64,000 bases of DNA from Caproicibacter sp047777415 (GCA_047777415.1 JBKEEO010000002.1:868001-932000), one strand, 5' to 3'; positions 8,468 to 17,373 are shown, numbered from the stretch's first letter. Notes: generated by a model not told the origin, from the sequence alone. Numbers and translations are program-made.

Positions 8468-9346
8468 TTAATCCAAAGCCAGCCCAAGATATGGTTCAGA
8501 TGCGACACTTTCTTCCACCGGAGTGCCTCCGACAGGGCGCAGCATTCCGCAGCGTTCCTCCGTTCCCTCTCCCGAAAAAAGCCCATCCCCTACAGGCAGG
8601 CGAAACTCATAAACTTCTGCCGGTACCTGCCGCAGGACAGCAGCCGCAAGCTCCGGAAAACCATTTGGAGATATCATCGTTTCCCGAACAGAACAGGTTT
8701 TCTCATCTGTTTTTCTGCAAATTGCATAAGAACGGTGTCCCATCGGCCCGGCACACACCAATTGATCTCCATAAGTTGCACCGAAACCAACGGTGAAATG
8801 AAATCGTTCCCTGCTCCAAAGGACGGAACCCTTTCGACGGGATAAAATGCTGTTGCGAACACGGTTGAGTTCCGCAGAAGATGCGAGAACTCTTCCGCAG
8901 GAATTTCCTTCAGCCATTTGCTTCAAACGAGCACGCGGAACTCGCACGGATCTGATTTTATAATAATCAAAGTATCCGTTTTTCTCGTAGAATGCATAAA
9001 GAGACTGTTCTGCAGGAAGAACGATGGAATACCGGTCCCCGCGTTTTGCACCGTATATGGCGGCATAGGCCAATAATGACGCCATAAAGCCCCGCGAACG
9101 GAACCGCGGCGAAGTACCGGCCGCAAAAATATAATGCGCCTGCGCTGTAGCACCGTCCAGCACAATTTCAGCAGGAAGAAGATAGACCGCGGCGGCAATC
9201 TTTCCGGATACCCGATACACCAGGCAGTCTTCGGGACGAAAATAATTATTTAAGAAATAGTCCGGGTACCTTTTGGGTTCATTAAAACAAACCTGCCAGA
9301 GCTTTGAAAGCTCCGGACGCATCTCCCATCCTGCCTGACTAATCAA
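8468..9346 (-). CDS. GNAT-family acyltransferase, two-domain
   Basis: 292 residues. The N-terminal half is a GNAT acetyl-CoA-binding domain: hydrophobic strand YIFAAGTSP followed by RFRSRGFMASLLAYA (acetyl-CoA loop, about residues 78-95) and YAFYEKNGY. The C-terminal half resembles the extra domain of Eis-like GNATs only loosely, and no substrate can be assigned. Start TTG at 9346 overlaps the upstream stop by 4 bp and has GGAG 10 nt before it; an ATG at 9322 is the alternative. Such GNAT genes commonly sit beside a DUF2156 gene, as here. Confidence 0.8.
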   Translation of the reverse strand: MISQAGWEMRPELSKLWQVCFNEPKRYPDYFLNNYFRPEDCLVYRVSGKIAAAVYLLPAEIVLDGATAQAHYIFAAGTSPRFRSRGFMASLLAYAAIYGAKRGDRYSIVLPAEQSLYAFYEKNGYFDYYKIRSVRVPRARLKQMAEGNSCGRVLASSAELNRVRNSILSRRKGSVLWSRERFHFTVGFGATYGDQLVCAGPMGHRSYAICRKTDEKTCSVRETMISPNGFPELAAAVLRQVPAEVYEFRLPVGDGLFSGEGTEERCGMLRPVGGTPVEESVASEPYLGLALD

Positions 9347-10257
9347 GACTCTGCATCTCCATTTTCCCCGGCGAGAGTGATTCGATACCGGTTTAAAATA
9401 ATAGTCGGATGATAGGAAAGCTTCGCTTTTCGCAAGCCTTCAATTCCCAAATCTTCTTCTCGATTAATCAGTTCGTAACTTTCCAGGTGCCGTGCGGCAT
9501 ATTCGTGATTAATCACGGCATAAAGACCGTTATAACCATCCAGAGCTTTTTCAAAGTGCAAAAGGTAAACTTTCGGATTGATTTCTTCCCCGATGGTAAA
9601 GGCAACCGGTTTTCCTTCCACTCGGATAAGACCTCCGGCAAGATGAAGCTCATTGAAGTACTTGAGCGCACGGTCAATGGCGCATGGTTCACTTGCAAAA
9701 CCATTATCGTCAAGGCAGCCGCCGTGCGTTTTGCACCATTGTTTTGCAATATAACGGCAGTCCTCCATGTTTTCTTCGGTAATATCCTCGTAACTCCAGT
9801 TATACTTTCTCTCAAACTGGGAAATATGATTTCTCTTGCCGTGATATTTTCTACCGGAAAGACGGATTAAATCTTCCGCTTTATAGATATAATCGGAACT
9901 GTTCCGATCCAATTGATATCGAAACCGACCCGGAAACATCTGTTCTAGTTCATTTTTCTGATCCTCAGTCGCTCCCCACAATTGGAACGGATGTCCCCGT
10001 TCCGCCGCGTCTGCTATCATTAATTCTATTATTTCCCGTAGACGACTTTTATCGCACAAGGGCATATTATAGGTATATAATGGCTCGCCGAAACAAAACA
10101 GCGTACAATCATCCAAACGGCATACTTTTGAAAAATAGGTATTTTTCCAAATAAAAAGTGTTCCAAAAGCCCCTTCGCTGCCAATTTTTCCGCTTGCAGA
10201 CAGCTTCGGCGCCAACCATTCCCGATCCGATATTTCAGGATATTTAAATTCTAACAT
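9343..10257 (-). CDS. DUF2156 protein (phosphatidylglycerol lysyltransferase C-terminal-like domain)
   Basis: 304 residues matching the DUF2156 fold, a double-GNAT domain related to the aminoacyl-transfer domain of MprF and to FemX. Visible family features are SDYIYKAEDLIRLSGRKYHGKRNHI (about 137-160) and the C-terminal ELINREEDLGIEGLRKAKLSYHP. No membrane segments are present, so it is the soluble stand-alone form; acceptor and donor are unknown. ATG at 10257 with GGAGG 6 nt upstream. Overlaps tmk by 14 bp upstream and the GNAT gene by 4 bp downstream. Confidence 0.87.
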   Translation of the reverse strand: MLEFKYPEISDREWLAPKLSASGKIGSEGAFGTLFIWKNTYFSKVCRLDDCTLFCFGEPLYTYNMPLCDKSRLREIIELMIADAAERGHPFQLWGATEDQKNELEQMFPGRFRYQLDRNSSDYIYKAEDLIRLSGRKYHGKRNHISQFERKYNWSYEDITEENMEDCRYIAKQWCKTHGGCLDDNGFASEPCAIDRALKYFNELHLAGGLIRVEGKPVAFTIGEEINPKVYLLHFEKALDGYNGLYAVINHEYAARHLESYELINREEDLGIEGLRKAKLSYHPTIILNRYRITLAGENGDAES

Positions 10258-10921
10258 ACGGTTCCTCCAAAACTATTTTTAAAATCTCCGCATGAATGTC
10301 TTCCACACTCCTTAGTGTCCTGTCTTTTTCGCAGTTGACAGTTTTCCACGAAAGGCATTTTGCGGCGTACGCAGCGCTTTCACGGCAGGCTGAAAGATAG
10401 TCTGTATTGCTTTCATGAATATCTTTTCTGCCACCATCGGCCCGATATCGTTTGTCCAATAGCTGCTGAGAAATCTCAGTTGGAAGTTCCAGATAGATGG
10501 TAAGATCCGGTCTGGGAAGAGCCAGCTTTTCATACTCAAAATCCTGTACCCATTCCATGTAACGATCCCAGTCCGTGCGAGACAGCTTGGGCAGCTGATA
10601 AATAATGTTCGAGGTTGTGTACCGATCCGCCACAATCAGTGTACCGCTTAAATATTCTTCGCGCCAGTGGCGTACAAAGCTGGCATATCGGTCAACAGCA
10701 AAAAAAGCCGAAGCCGCATAAGCATTGACATCTTCCGGCTTTCCGCCAAATTCACCGTTTAAATACATTTTCACCGGCGCGGAAGATTCTTCCTCATAGT
10801 CCGGAAAGGAAACATGACGGAACTTGATACCGCGCCTTTTTAATTCCTTGCAAAGCAATTCGGTCTGGGTGGCCTTGCCGCTGCCATCCAAACCGTCAAT
10901 TGTAATAAGATGGCCGTTCAT
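10244..10921 (-). CDS. tmk: Thymidylate kinase-like protein
   Basis: Phosphorylates dTMP to dTDP. 225 residues with a P-loop at 10-17 (GLDGSGKA), the dTMP-binding DRY-like segment (VDRYASFV and VADRYTTSN) and a lid region YRADGGRKDIHE. Sequence is somewhat divergent from standard Tmk, so a thymidylate kinase-like deoxynucleotide kinase is the cautious reading. Its ATG at 10921 overlaps the stop of thyX by 4 bp, putting dTMP synthesis and its first phosphorylation in one unit. Confidence 0.85.
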   Translation of the reverse strand: MNGHLITIDGLDGSGKATQTELLCKELKRRGIKFRHVSFPDYEEESSAPVKMYLNGEFGGKPEDVNAYAASAFFAVDRYASFVRHWREEYLSGTLIVADRYTTSNIIYQLPKLSRTDWDRYMEWVQDFEYEKLALPRPDLTIYLELPTEISQQLLDKRYRADGGRKDIHESNTDYLSACRESAAYAAKCLSWKTVNCEKDRTLRSVEDIHAEILKIVLEEPYVRI

Positions 10922-11691
10922 TCTTCTTGCCCCAAATGATGAAAGAATTTCCGAACTTCCTCAGCCCTGCCGCAAGTCATTTTTCCCTCCGTGCACGCAC
11001 CGCGCACGCATCCGGGGCCGGATTGACGGAACAGTTCCGGTGCAACCTGCCGGGCAAGGCGGAGCATCTGCACCGCAACTTCTCGGATTTCCCATTGTGC
11101 ACGGTTGCAGCATCGCAGGGTAAAGAAATGATTAAGCGACCGTGCATCAAATGTGCAAATCATATTCGTAGTGCAGGCATTTGGCAAAACAAAGCGTGCA
11201 TCCTCGTTAGCCAGCTTGCGGGCTGCAGAAGCCGCTTCTTTTTCCGACTTGCCGGCTTGCATCAGCCGCTGTTTATGATGCTGCTCCAGAAAACGGGAAA
11301 TTTTTTCATATCGTTTCCGGTCGTCCTCCATGGCAGCAAGAAATTCTTCCCGCGCTTCCGGAATTGCCTCAATTTCAGGCGGAATGACAAATTCGAAATT
11401 TTCTTCATTGACATACCTTTGGCTCTTCACGCTGTATGACGCAATTCTGTGCCGGGTAATCTGGGCCAGGAAAGACCTTGATACCCCTTCAATGCCAAAT
11501 GTGAAAGATGCATGTTCCGTAGGACTTTCATGCCCCATCTCGGAAAGCATTTTCACCATTGACGCCGCCTTTTCAGGAGTCAGATGATTCTGAATCTCAC
11601 CAATGGAGGCAGACGAATAACAAAGTCTGGCCGCTTGTGCCACAACCTGGTCCGGATTTGGCGTATATGCAATTAATGTAACTTTTGCCAT
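10918..11691 (-). CDS. thyX: Flavin-dependent thymidylate synthase
   Basis: Makes dTMP from dUMP using methylene-THF, NADPH and FAD. 257 residues with the ThyX signature RHR (80-82) followed by SQRY (90-93), and HESPTEHASFTF upstream. ATG at 11691 is preferred over an in-frame TTG at 11700 because MAKVTLI is the usual N-terminus. First gene of a nine-gene leftward run (thyX to PBP) with no convincing terminator until the hairpin at 4735-4779. It has its own promoter at 11730-11758. Confidence 0.95.
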   Translation of the reverse strand: MAKVTLIAYTPNPDQVVAQAARLCYSSASIGEIQNHLTPEKAASMVKMLSEMGHESPTEHASFTFGIEGVSRSFLAQITRHRIASYSVKSQRYVNEENFEFVIPPEIEAIPEAREEFLAAMEDDRKRYEKISRFLEQHHKQRLMQAGKSEKEAASAARKLANEDARFVLPNACTTNMICTFDARSLNHFFTLRCCNRAQWEIREVAVQMLRLARQVAPELFRQSGPGCVRGACTEGKMTCGRAEEVRKFFHHLGQEE

Positions 11692-11729
11692 TTTTCTCAA
11701 CTCTTAATCAAAGATTTTCAATTCGGCTT

Positions 11730-11758
11730 ATTATAACAAAATATCCATAACGATGCAA
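11730..11758 (-). promoter_or_regulatory. Sigma-A promoter of the thyX operon
   Basis: TTGCAT (11753-11758) and TATAAT (11730-11735) on the minus strand, 17-bp spacer, about 40 bp before the thyX start. On the other strand, a weaker TTGACC/TATTTT pair (11768-11773 / 11790-11795, 16-bp spacer) could serve the rightward gene at 11868. Confidence 0.7.
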
Positions 11759-11867
11759 CTTTTTCCCTTGACCATTTGCCGGGCTGACATATTTTAGCAT
11801 TTTATTTTCCGTATCAATCCCTGTCTTGTAACAAAGAATAATTACAGACACAAAGGAGGGATTTAAA

Positions 11868-12089
11868 ATGAAAAAAAAGGAATCGAAAGCGGCAAACATG
11901 CCGGTCGGCTTAATGGTATCTCTGACCAAACATCAAGATGCAATGAAAAATTTCAGCATGTTGGATGATGAAAAACAAAAGTTAGTCATCCGCTATGTGA
12001 AAGATTCCGCAACAGGTGAGGAAGCAAATCGCCGAATTCAAAGTGCCGTAAAAAACCTGGAACGAGGGGACATCGGCTTTCTCGGATAA
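11868..12089 (+). CDS. Small OmdA/YdeI-like protein, 73 aa
   Basis: Starts at an ATG with a strong AAAGGAGGG site. The sequence SLTKHQDAMKNFSMLDDEKQ... EANRRIQSAVKNLERGD follows the pattern of the C-terminal OmdA segment of YdeI/OmpD-associated (bacteriocin-protection-like) proteins, in which a helix ending in FxxLxxxxR/K is followed by a short helix with RRI. Only this segment is present, so it is a stand-alone mini-version. Function unknown; the name of the larger family does not prove bacteriocin protection. Lysine-rich N-terminus, no membrane segment or signal peptide. Confidence 0.7.
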   Translation: MKKKESKAANMPVGLMVSLTKHQDAMKNFSMLDDEKQKLVIRYVKDSATGEEANRRIQSAVKNLERGDIGFLG

Positions 12090-12135
12090 TTCATCCTCAC
12101 TCATAAACGGATTTATCCGTAAAAGAATTCCTGTA

Positions 12136-12162
12136 ACACAATGAAATTCTCACCATAAAATG
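12136..12162 (+). promoter_or_regulatory. Possible sigma-K-type promoter
   Basis: AC at 12136-12137 and CATAAAATG at 12154-12162 with a 16-bp spacer approximate the late mother-cell sigma-K pattern (AC, then CATANNNTA). It is 33 bp ahead of an AGGAGG site for the Cys-rich gene at 12207. Short motifs of this kind occur by chance, so this is a weak call. Confidence 0.3.
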
Positions 12163-12206
12163 GTATAGAGATACAAGGCTCCAATTTGTGTTAGGAGGAT
12201 GATTTT

Positions 12207-13049
12207 ATGGATAACAATAGTACGGAATCGGCTGTAGCAACACAGAACGTGCAAAACAATTTACACAAAGCCACAGGAAATATAAAAGAAGCCGTTTGCA
12301 TCAATGCGGCGAGGGTATATGATTCATGCAGTTCCAAAGATTATTTGGAAGACATGAGGGTATTTTTCACCCCCGACAAGCACGAACTGATAGAGCACGC
12401 CTGCAATGTAAGAATCAGAGGCGCAGAAGTCATCAAAGTATTTTTGCATCTGGAACCCGTTCCATTTAACCAGGGATTCTATGCTGTAGACTTGAACTTC
12501 TTCTTTGATGTGTGCCTAGACGTGTTCCTGCCGCAATCTGCCTGCCCGAACGTGGTTCATGGCGTCTGCCTTGCAAATAAGCGCGTGATTCTCTTTGGCA
12601 GCGACGGTAATGTAAAGACATTTGTTTCCGGCAGTTCCTCAGATCCCGATGTGGAAATTTCAACCGGAAAGGTTCTTCCGAAAGCTGTTTGCAGAGTTTC
12701 CGAACCAATCGGTCTTTCGGCCAAAATCTGTGACCGTCCGCCGCAGGGCTGCGATATTTGTAATGGTATACCGGACAGTATCAGCGAACTGTACGGTGCA
12801 GAATTTGATTATGGCTGCAGTCACGCGATTTATGCAACAATCGGTGTGTTTACGATTGTTCAATTGGTTCGTGATGTGCCGTTACTGGTTCCAACCTATG
12901 AATTCTGCATTCCGGAGCAGGAATGCCAGCCAACATCCGATACCCCGCGTGAGATGTTCCGCCGCATAGAATTTCCGGCAGAAGACTTTTTCCCACCCAA
13001 GGTCAGCGATATCTCCTGCGACAAACAAGCAAAAAACGAGAAAAAGTAA
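12207..13049 (+). CDS. Conserved Cys-rich protein of unknown function, 280 aa
   Basis: Start ATG with AGGAGG 7-8 nt upstream. No signal peptide or membrane segment. After a low-complexity Asn/Gln N-terminus (1-25) comes EAVCINAARVYDSCSSKDYLEDMRVFF, a motif I associate with Clostridia-specific hypothetical proteins. Some 14 cysteines are spread along the chain, including a GCDIC pair near 175 and GCSH near 196. Cys-rich, soluble, Clostridia-restricted and with a possible sigma-K promoter, it could be a spore-surface protein; this is speculation. Monocistronic, ended by the hairpin at 13053-13087. Confidence 0.75.
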   Translation: MDNNSTESAVATQNVQNNLHKATGNIKEAVCINAARVYDSCSSKDYLEDMRVFFTPDKHELIEHACNVRIRGAEVIKVFLHLEPVPFNQGFYAVDLNFFFDVCLDVFLPQSACPNVVHGVCLANKRVILFGSDGNVKTFVSGSSSDPDVEISTGKVLPKAVCRVSEPIGLSAKICDRPPQGCDICNGIPDSISELYGAEFDYGCSHAIYATIGVFTIVQLVRDVPLLVPTYEFCIPEQECQPTSDTPREMFRRIEFPAEDFFPPKVSDISCDKQAKNEKK

Positions 13050-13052
13050 GAA

Positions 13053-13087
13053 AAAGCCCCGTCTGATCAATGCTCAGACGGGGCTTT
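13053..13087. terminator. Bidirectional intrinsic terminator
   Basis: Perfect 14-bp stem (13053-13066 with 13074-13087) around a 7-nt loop, between the convergent ends of the Cys-rich gene and pcrA. The minus strand reads into a TTTTTCTT tract, the plus strand into CTTTCATC, so it is stronger for pcrA. Confidence 0.9.
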
Positions 13088-13102
13088 CATCGTTTGAATT
13101 CT

Positions 13103-15481
13103 TTACTGTTGTACTTTCTGCAAACGCGCAAAGTTCGCCATCAGTTTTTTCGTACCGACTTTATCAAAGGCAACCTCCAGCAGGGTATCATTCCCCATGG
13201 CAGTGGCAGATAGAACCACTCCTGTTCCAAATGTTTTATGAGCAACGCAATCCCCTGCACGATAGACAGTTTTCTGTGCAGAGACCGGTTTGGAAACAGG
13301 CCCAAAATTGCGCGCCGCCTCCGTTGTAATGGCTCGTGCCTCTTTTGACGACGTTGGAAGTACAACCCCTGGATCCGGCTTTTTCCATGCTCTGGAACGG
13401 CTTTTTTCCAGCAGTTCTTCCGGAATTTCCTTCAAAAAACGGGAAGGCTGATTGTGCAGACTGCTGCCAAACAGCATTCTAAATTCGGAATTCAAAATGT
13501 AGAGTTCCTCTTTTGCACGTGTAATGGCAACATAGGCCAAACGGCGTTCTTCTTCAATTTCCTGCGGGTTGTAAAGCACCTGCGTTCCAGGGAAAATGCC
13601 TTCTTCAAACCCAGGAAGGAAAACAACAGGAAATTCCAAACCTTTTGCCGAGTGCATCGTCATCAGCACAGTGGAATCGGACGAGCTGTCGTAATTGTCG
13701 ATATCCGTTAGAAGTGAAACCTCCTCCAAAAATCCTGAAAGGCTCGCCTCTTCCCCATTATCTTCTTCATATTTAATCAAGTTGGTTGAAAGTTCCCGCA
13801 CGTTGTCAATACGATCCTGCGCATCATCCTCACCGGATGCCTGTAAATATTCCAAATATCCCGTCTTTTTCAAAAGCTGCTGGTACAGTTCTCCCAGACT
13901 GGTTGTCCCGTCCGAAGCCAACACGGAAAGTTCCTGTATCATTTTTGAAAAGGCAAGCAACTTCGCTGCAGCACGCTTGAGCGGCTCAAATTCATCCGCA
14001 TGGCTGATAACGGTGAATAGACTTTCCCCCAGCTGCACCGCTATTTCTGAAGCCTGAGCCATGGTCTTGTCGCCAATGGACCTCTTTGGGCGGTTAATAA
14101 TGCGCTGAAGCCTGATTTCATCATCCGGGTTGTTAATCAAATTGAGATAGGCAATCATATCTCTGATTTCGCGTCTGTCATAGAACCGCTGTCCGCCGAT
14201 GATTCGATATTTAATACCGGACTTTGCAAAAACTTTTTCCAGCACATTCGACTGCGTGTTCATGCGGTACAAAACAGCAAAATCAGAAAATTTCCGACCA
14301 GACGCCACACCTTCCAGAATTCTGTCCGCAATATAGCTTGCTTCATCCTGTTCGCTGTATGCCGTTCTGACCTGAATTTTACGGCCTGTCGGGTTTTCTG
14401 TCCAAAGGGTCTTTCCTTTTCGTGTCTCATTGTGTGCAATCACCGCATTTGCGGCAGACAGAATGGTTTTTGTGGAACGATAGTTCTGCTCGAGCCGAAT
14501 CACTTTTGCATTCGGAAAGGACTTTTCAAAGCTTAAGATATTTTCAATTGTGGCGCCGCGAAATTTATAAATGCTCTGGTCATCGTCACCCACAACGCAG
14601 AGATTGCAATTTTTTTGCGCAAGCATCTTGATAAAAACATACTGCGCATGGCTTGTGTCCTGATACTCATCCACTAAGAAATAGCGAAAACGATTTTGAT
14701 AATATTCCAACACGTCCGGATTTTTCTGAAACAGTCGAACTGTGTTAAAAATTAAATCATCAAAATCCATGGCGTCTGATTTTTTCAGAACTGTTTGGTA
14801 AAGCCGGTATGCAGCGCCAATTTTCTGCGCGCGCTCGTCGCTTCCGGTATTTTTAATATATTCGTCCGGACCAATGAGATTATCTTTCGCACGGGAAATT
14901 TCGGAAAGAATTGCTTTGTGCGACAGCTTTTTGTCATCAATACCGAGTTTTTTCTGGCAATCCTTCATTACCCTACGGGAATCTTCCGTATCGTAAATGG
15001 TAAAATGCCTGGTAAAACCAAGACGTTCCCCATCGCGGCGCAACATACGTGCACAAGAGGAATGAAACGTGGAAGCCCAAACTTCACTTCCGTCTTCGCC
15101 AAGCATTGCCGTCAGCCTGTTTTTCAGCTCCTCTGCAGCTTTATTGGTAAATGTAATTGCAAAGATACGCCAGGGCGGGCATGGATCCGACGCAAGCCGT
15201 GCGCAAGTTTGCGCAGAGAGCTTTTCCCCCTTTTTCAAAAAGCACGAGATATCATCAAGGTCTTGTGAAGTTAAAGCAGGTTCATTGTCCGAAAAATAAG
15301 CATTGCCAAAACGAACCAAATTTGCAATGCGGTTGACCAACACGGTTGTTTTTCCGCTTCCCGCACCGGCTAAAATCAAAAGCGGACCATTGACCGAAAA
15401 AACCGCTTCCCGTTGTCTTGAATTCATGCGCGAAAATTCTTTTTCAAGAACTTTTTTCCGAAGTTCACGATATTGAGACAT
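13103..15481 (-). CDS. pcrA: ATP-dependent DNA helicase PcrA (UvrD/Rep superfamily 1)
   Basis: 3'-to-5' helicase for repair, plasmid replication and removal of RNA polymerase and recombinases. 792 residues from ATG at 15481, which has a GGCGGTG site 6-7 nt upstream; an in-frame GTG lies 9 nt earlier. Visible motifs: QREAVFSVNGPLLILAGAGSGKTT (Q motif and Walker A near 37-46), FLVDEYQDTS (motif II), VVGDDDQSIYKFRGA (motif III), LEQNYRST (IV), TMHSAKGLEFPVVFLPG (V) and VAITRAKEELYI (VI). The C-terminus VAHKTFGTGVVL is the Tudor-like RNA polymerase-binding domain typical of PcrA. Two-gene ligA association is not present here. Confidence 0.95.
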   Translation of the reverse strand: MSQYRELRKKVLEKEFSRMNSRQREAVFSVNGPLLILAGAGSGKTTVLVNRIANLVRFGNAYFSDNEPALTSQDLDDISCFLKKGEKLSAQTCARLASDPCPPWRIFAITFTNKAAEELKNRLTAMLGEDGSEVWASTFHSSCARMLRRDGERLGFTRHFTIYDTEDSRRVMKDCQKKLGIDDKKLSHKAILSEISRAKDNLIGPDEYIKNTGSDERAQKIGAAYRLYQTVLKKSDAMDFDDLIFNTVRLFQKNPDVLEYYQNRFRYFLVDEYQDTSHAQYVFIKMLAQKNCNLCVVGDDDQSIYKFRGATIENILSFEKSFPNAKVIRLEQNYRSTKTILSAANAVIAHNETRKGKTLWTENPTGRKIQVRTAYSEQDEASYIADRILEGVASGRKFSDFAVLYRMNTQSNVLEKVFAKSGIKYRIIGGQRFYDRREIRDMIAYLNLINNPDDEIRLQRIINRPKRSIGDKTMAQASEIAVQLGESLFTVISHADEFEPLKRAAAKLLAFSKMIQELSVLASDGTTSLGELYQQLLKKTGYLEYLQASGEDDAQDRIDNVRELSTNLIKYEEDNGEEASLSGFLEEVSLLTDIDNYDSSSDSTVLMTMHSAKGLEFPVVFLPGFEEGIFPGTQVLYNPQEIEEERRLAYVAITRAKEELYILNSEFRMLFGSSLHNQPSRFLKEIPEELLEKSRSRAWKKPDPGVVLPTSSKEARAITTEAARNFGPVSKPVSAQKTVYRAGDCVAHKTFGTGVVLSATAMGNDTLLEVAFDKVGTKKLMANFARLQKVQQ

Positions 15482-15583
15482 GCATTTCACCGCCAGACAT
15501 TAAAATCAGGCCTTAAGCCCATATGTATCCCATTGTATCTTATTTGTGTGCAAAGTGCAAATGCCGTGCTGCAAAACAGGGCT

Positions 15584-15621
15584 TTCACAAAAACAACCCG
15601 CACGCCGTTTGGACGTGCGGG
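15584..15621 (-). terminator. Intrinsic terminator after oadB
   Basis: 8-bp GC stem CCCGCACG/CGTGCGGG (15597-15604 and 15614-15621) followed on the minus strand by TTGTTTTTGTG. Ends the oadG-oadB unit. Confidence 0.85.
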
Positions 15622-15638
15622 AAGAAATGCAAAACTAA

Positions 15639-16784
15639 TTAACCTAAAATGCTAAGCAACACACCTGCCGCCACGGCAGAACCAATTACACCGGCCACAT
15701 TCGGGCCCATTGCATGCATCAAAAGGAAGTTGCCGGGATCTTCTTCCTGACCGACTTTTTGGGATACACGCGCTGCCATTGGCACTGCAGAAACACCCGC
15801 GGAGCCGATGAGCGGATTGACTTTGTAACCGCTTAAATGGCACATAAGTTTGCCAAACAGTACCCCGCCCGTAGTACCAATCGAGAAAGCCAGCAGACCG
15901 AGGATAACAATCTTGATTGTGCCCCAAGAGAGGAAAAGGGAACCGGTAGCAGTTGCGCCAACTGTTGTACCGAGGAAGATGGTTATAATATTCATCAGTT
16001 CGTTTTGTGCAGTCTTATTGATGCGGTCAACAACGCCGCTTTCACGGAATAGATTTCCAAGCATCAGCATGCCAATCAGCGGAGCAGCATCGGGAAGCAA
16101 GAGCGAAATCAGTATGGTAACAATAATCGGGAACAGAATCTTCTCCAGCTTTGAAACCGGACGCAGTTGTTCCATGCGCACAAGACGTTCCTTTTTGGTA
16201 GTCAAAGCCCTCATGATCGGGGGTTGAATAATCGGAACGAGAGCCATGTACGAATACGCAGCCACCGCAATTGGCCCCAGAAGCTCCGGAGCAAGTATGG
16301 AAGTAACGTAGATAGCTGTCGGACCGTCGGCACCGCCGATAATGGCGATGGAGCCAGCCTGGTTTGTTTCGAACCCAAGAAAAATTGCACCGATAAAAGT
16401 GATAAAGATGCCTATCTGTGCGGCAGCACCAAGCAGGAAACTTTTCGGGTTTGAAATCAGCGGACCGAAATCAGTCATTGCACCAATTCCTAAGAAAATC
16501 AGCGGAGGATAAATTCCCAGTTTTACACCGAGGTATAAATAGTAAAATAAGCCACCGTTTTCCGTAGCAGTAGGAGCTGCCATAATCTCTGGATAGAGAT
16601 TGACCAAAAGCATACCAAACGCGATGGGCAACAATAATAGCGGCTCGAACTGCTTTTTCACAGCTAAATAAATCAAAATTCCCGCAATGATAATCATGAT
16701 ATAATTTCTTGGATCATTGCCAGCCAAACCTGATGATTGATATATTTTTACTATTGATTCTGCAAACTCATTAATTACAACCAC
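15639..16784 (-). CDS. oadB: Na+-transporting carboxylic acid decarboxylase, beta subunit
   Basis: Membrane subunit that couples decarboxylation of a carboxybiotin carrier to Na+ export. 381 residues, about nine hydrophobic segments, with the family motifs GGADGPTAIY (about 149-158, Na+-site loop) and the C-terminal GPNVAGVIGSAVAAGVLLS. Could belong to an oxaloacetate, methylmalonyl-CoA or glutaconyl-CoA decarboxylase; the sequence of the beta subunit alone does not decide. Located 36 bp after oadG; neither the carboxyltransferase alpha subunit nor a biotin carrier is found in the window. Confidence 0.92.
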   Translation of the reverse strand: MVVINEFAESIVKIYQSSGLAGNDPRNYIMIIIAGILIYLAVKKQFEPLLLLPIAFGMLLVNLYPEIMAAPTATENGGLFYYLYLGVKLGIYPPLIFLGIGAMTDFGPLISNPKSFLLGAAAQIGIFITFIGAIFLGFETNQAGSIAIIGGADGPTAIYVTSILAPELLGPIAVAAYSYMALVPIIQPPIMRALTTKKERLVRMEQLRPVSKLEKILFPIIVTILISLLLPDAAPLIGMLMLGNLFRESGVVDRINKTAQNELMNIITIFLGTTVGATATGSLFLSWGTIKIVILGLLAFSIGTTGGVLFGKLMCHLSGYKVNPLIGSAGVSAVPMAARVSQKVGQEEDPGNFLLMHAMGPNVAGVIGSAVAAGVLLSILG

Positions 16785-16820
16785 TTTACCAGTCCTTCCC
16801 TATGCCATTGGTATCATTTT

Positions 16821-17222
16821 TCAAAACGGGCGCGTATTTTCCAACAACCCAGCCATTCCCCAGGCAGAGCGGCTTCGGCCAGTTCTCGCGGCGCGTCGAA
16901 CTGATGTAATCTTACCACCGGGCATCACACTGTAAGCTGCAGCTGCAATCACAGCCAACACTTCTTCAGGAATTCCCTCTTCGACAATTTGAGGGGTTTC
17001 CTCTTTCACAGTTTCATGAATGGGCGGCGCTGAAACAGATTCTGTTTTAGAAACCGAAGGTATTTGTTTTGACTGTTTTTTGCGGTATTTGGCTTGCAAT
17101 GCTTGTACAGTACTGCCGTATCCTTTGATAACAAGCGTCAGGAATACCAGCATCAAAAAGACAACCACAAGCCCTGTGAGCAAAACTGTCAGCGAGATTT
17201 GTAGCTCCTGTTCAAAGTTCAT
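16821..17222 (-). CDS. oadG: OadG-family decarboxylase gamma subunit
   Basis: 133 residues: one membrane segment at about 9-32 (LTVLLTGLVVVFLMLVFLTLVI), a polar Pro/Glu-rich linker, then AVIAAAAYSVMPGG and the C-terminal SAWGMAGLLENTRPF, which closely matches the OadG C-terminus that contacts the alpha subunit. ATG at 17222 follows a GGAG site. Forms a two-gene unit with oadB under the promoter at 17291-17319. Confidence 0.88.
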   Translation of the reverse strand: MNFEQELQISLTVLLTGLVVVFLMLVFLTLVIKGYGSTVQALQAKYRKKQSKQIPSVSKTESVSAPPIHETVKEETPQIVEEGIPEEVLAVIAAAAYSVMPGGKITSVRRAARTGRSRSAWGMAGLLENTRPF

Positions 17223-17290
17223 CGTTACTTCTCCACTCCAAATATAAAATTCCGATATATGTAAATTTAAAAGTGCCGAATATGTTTCTA

Positions 17291-17319
17291 ATTATAACCG
17301 ATAGGCCGTCATATTTCAA
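17291..17319 (-). promoter_or_regulatory. Sigma-A promoter of oadG-oadB
   Basis: TTGAAA (17314-17319) and TATAAT (17291-17296) on the minus strand with a 17-bp spacer, about 65 bp before oadG. It lies in the 151-bp divergent region shared with the AraC-type gene, which is a plausible but unproven regulator. Confidence 0.75.
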
Positions 17320-17373
17320 TTAAATTTCATCATTTTTTCTTTTTTATTGCATCTGTAACAATGCAGAATTATA

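Noticed and set aside
11942..12120. Hairpin ACGGATTTATCCGT after the 73-aa gene as a terminator
   Set aside because: The 2-nt loop and lack of a T run make it unlikely to terminate.
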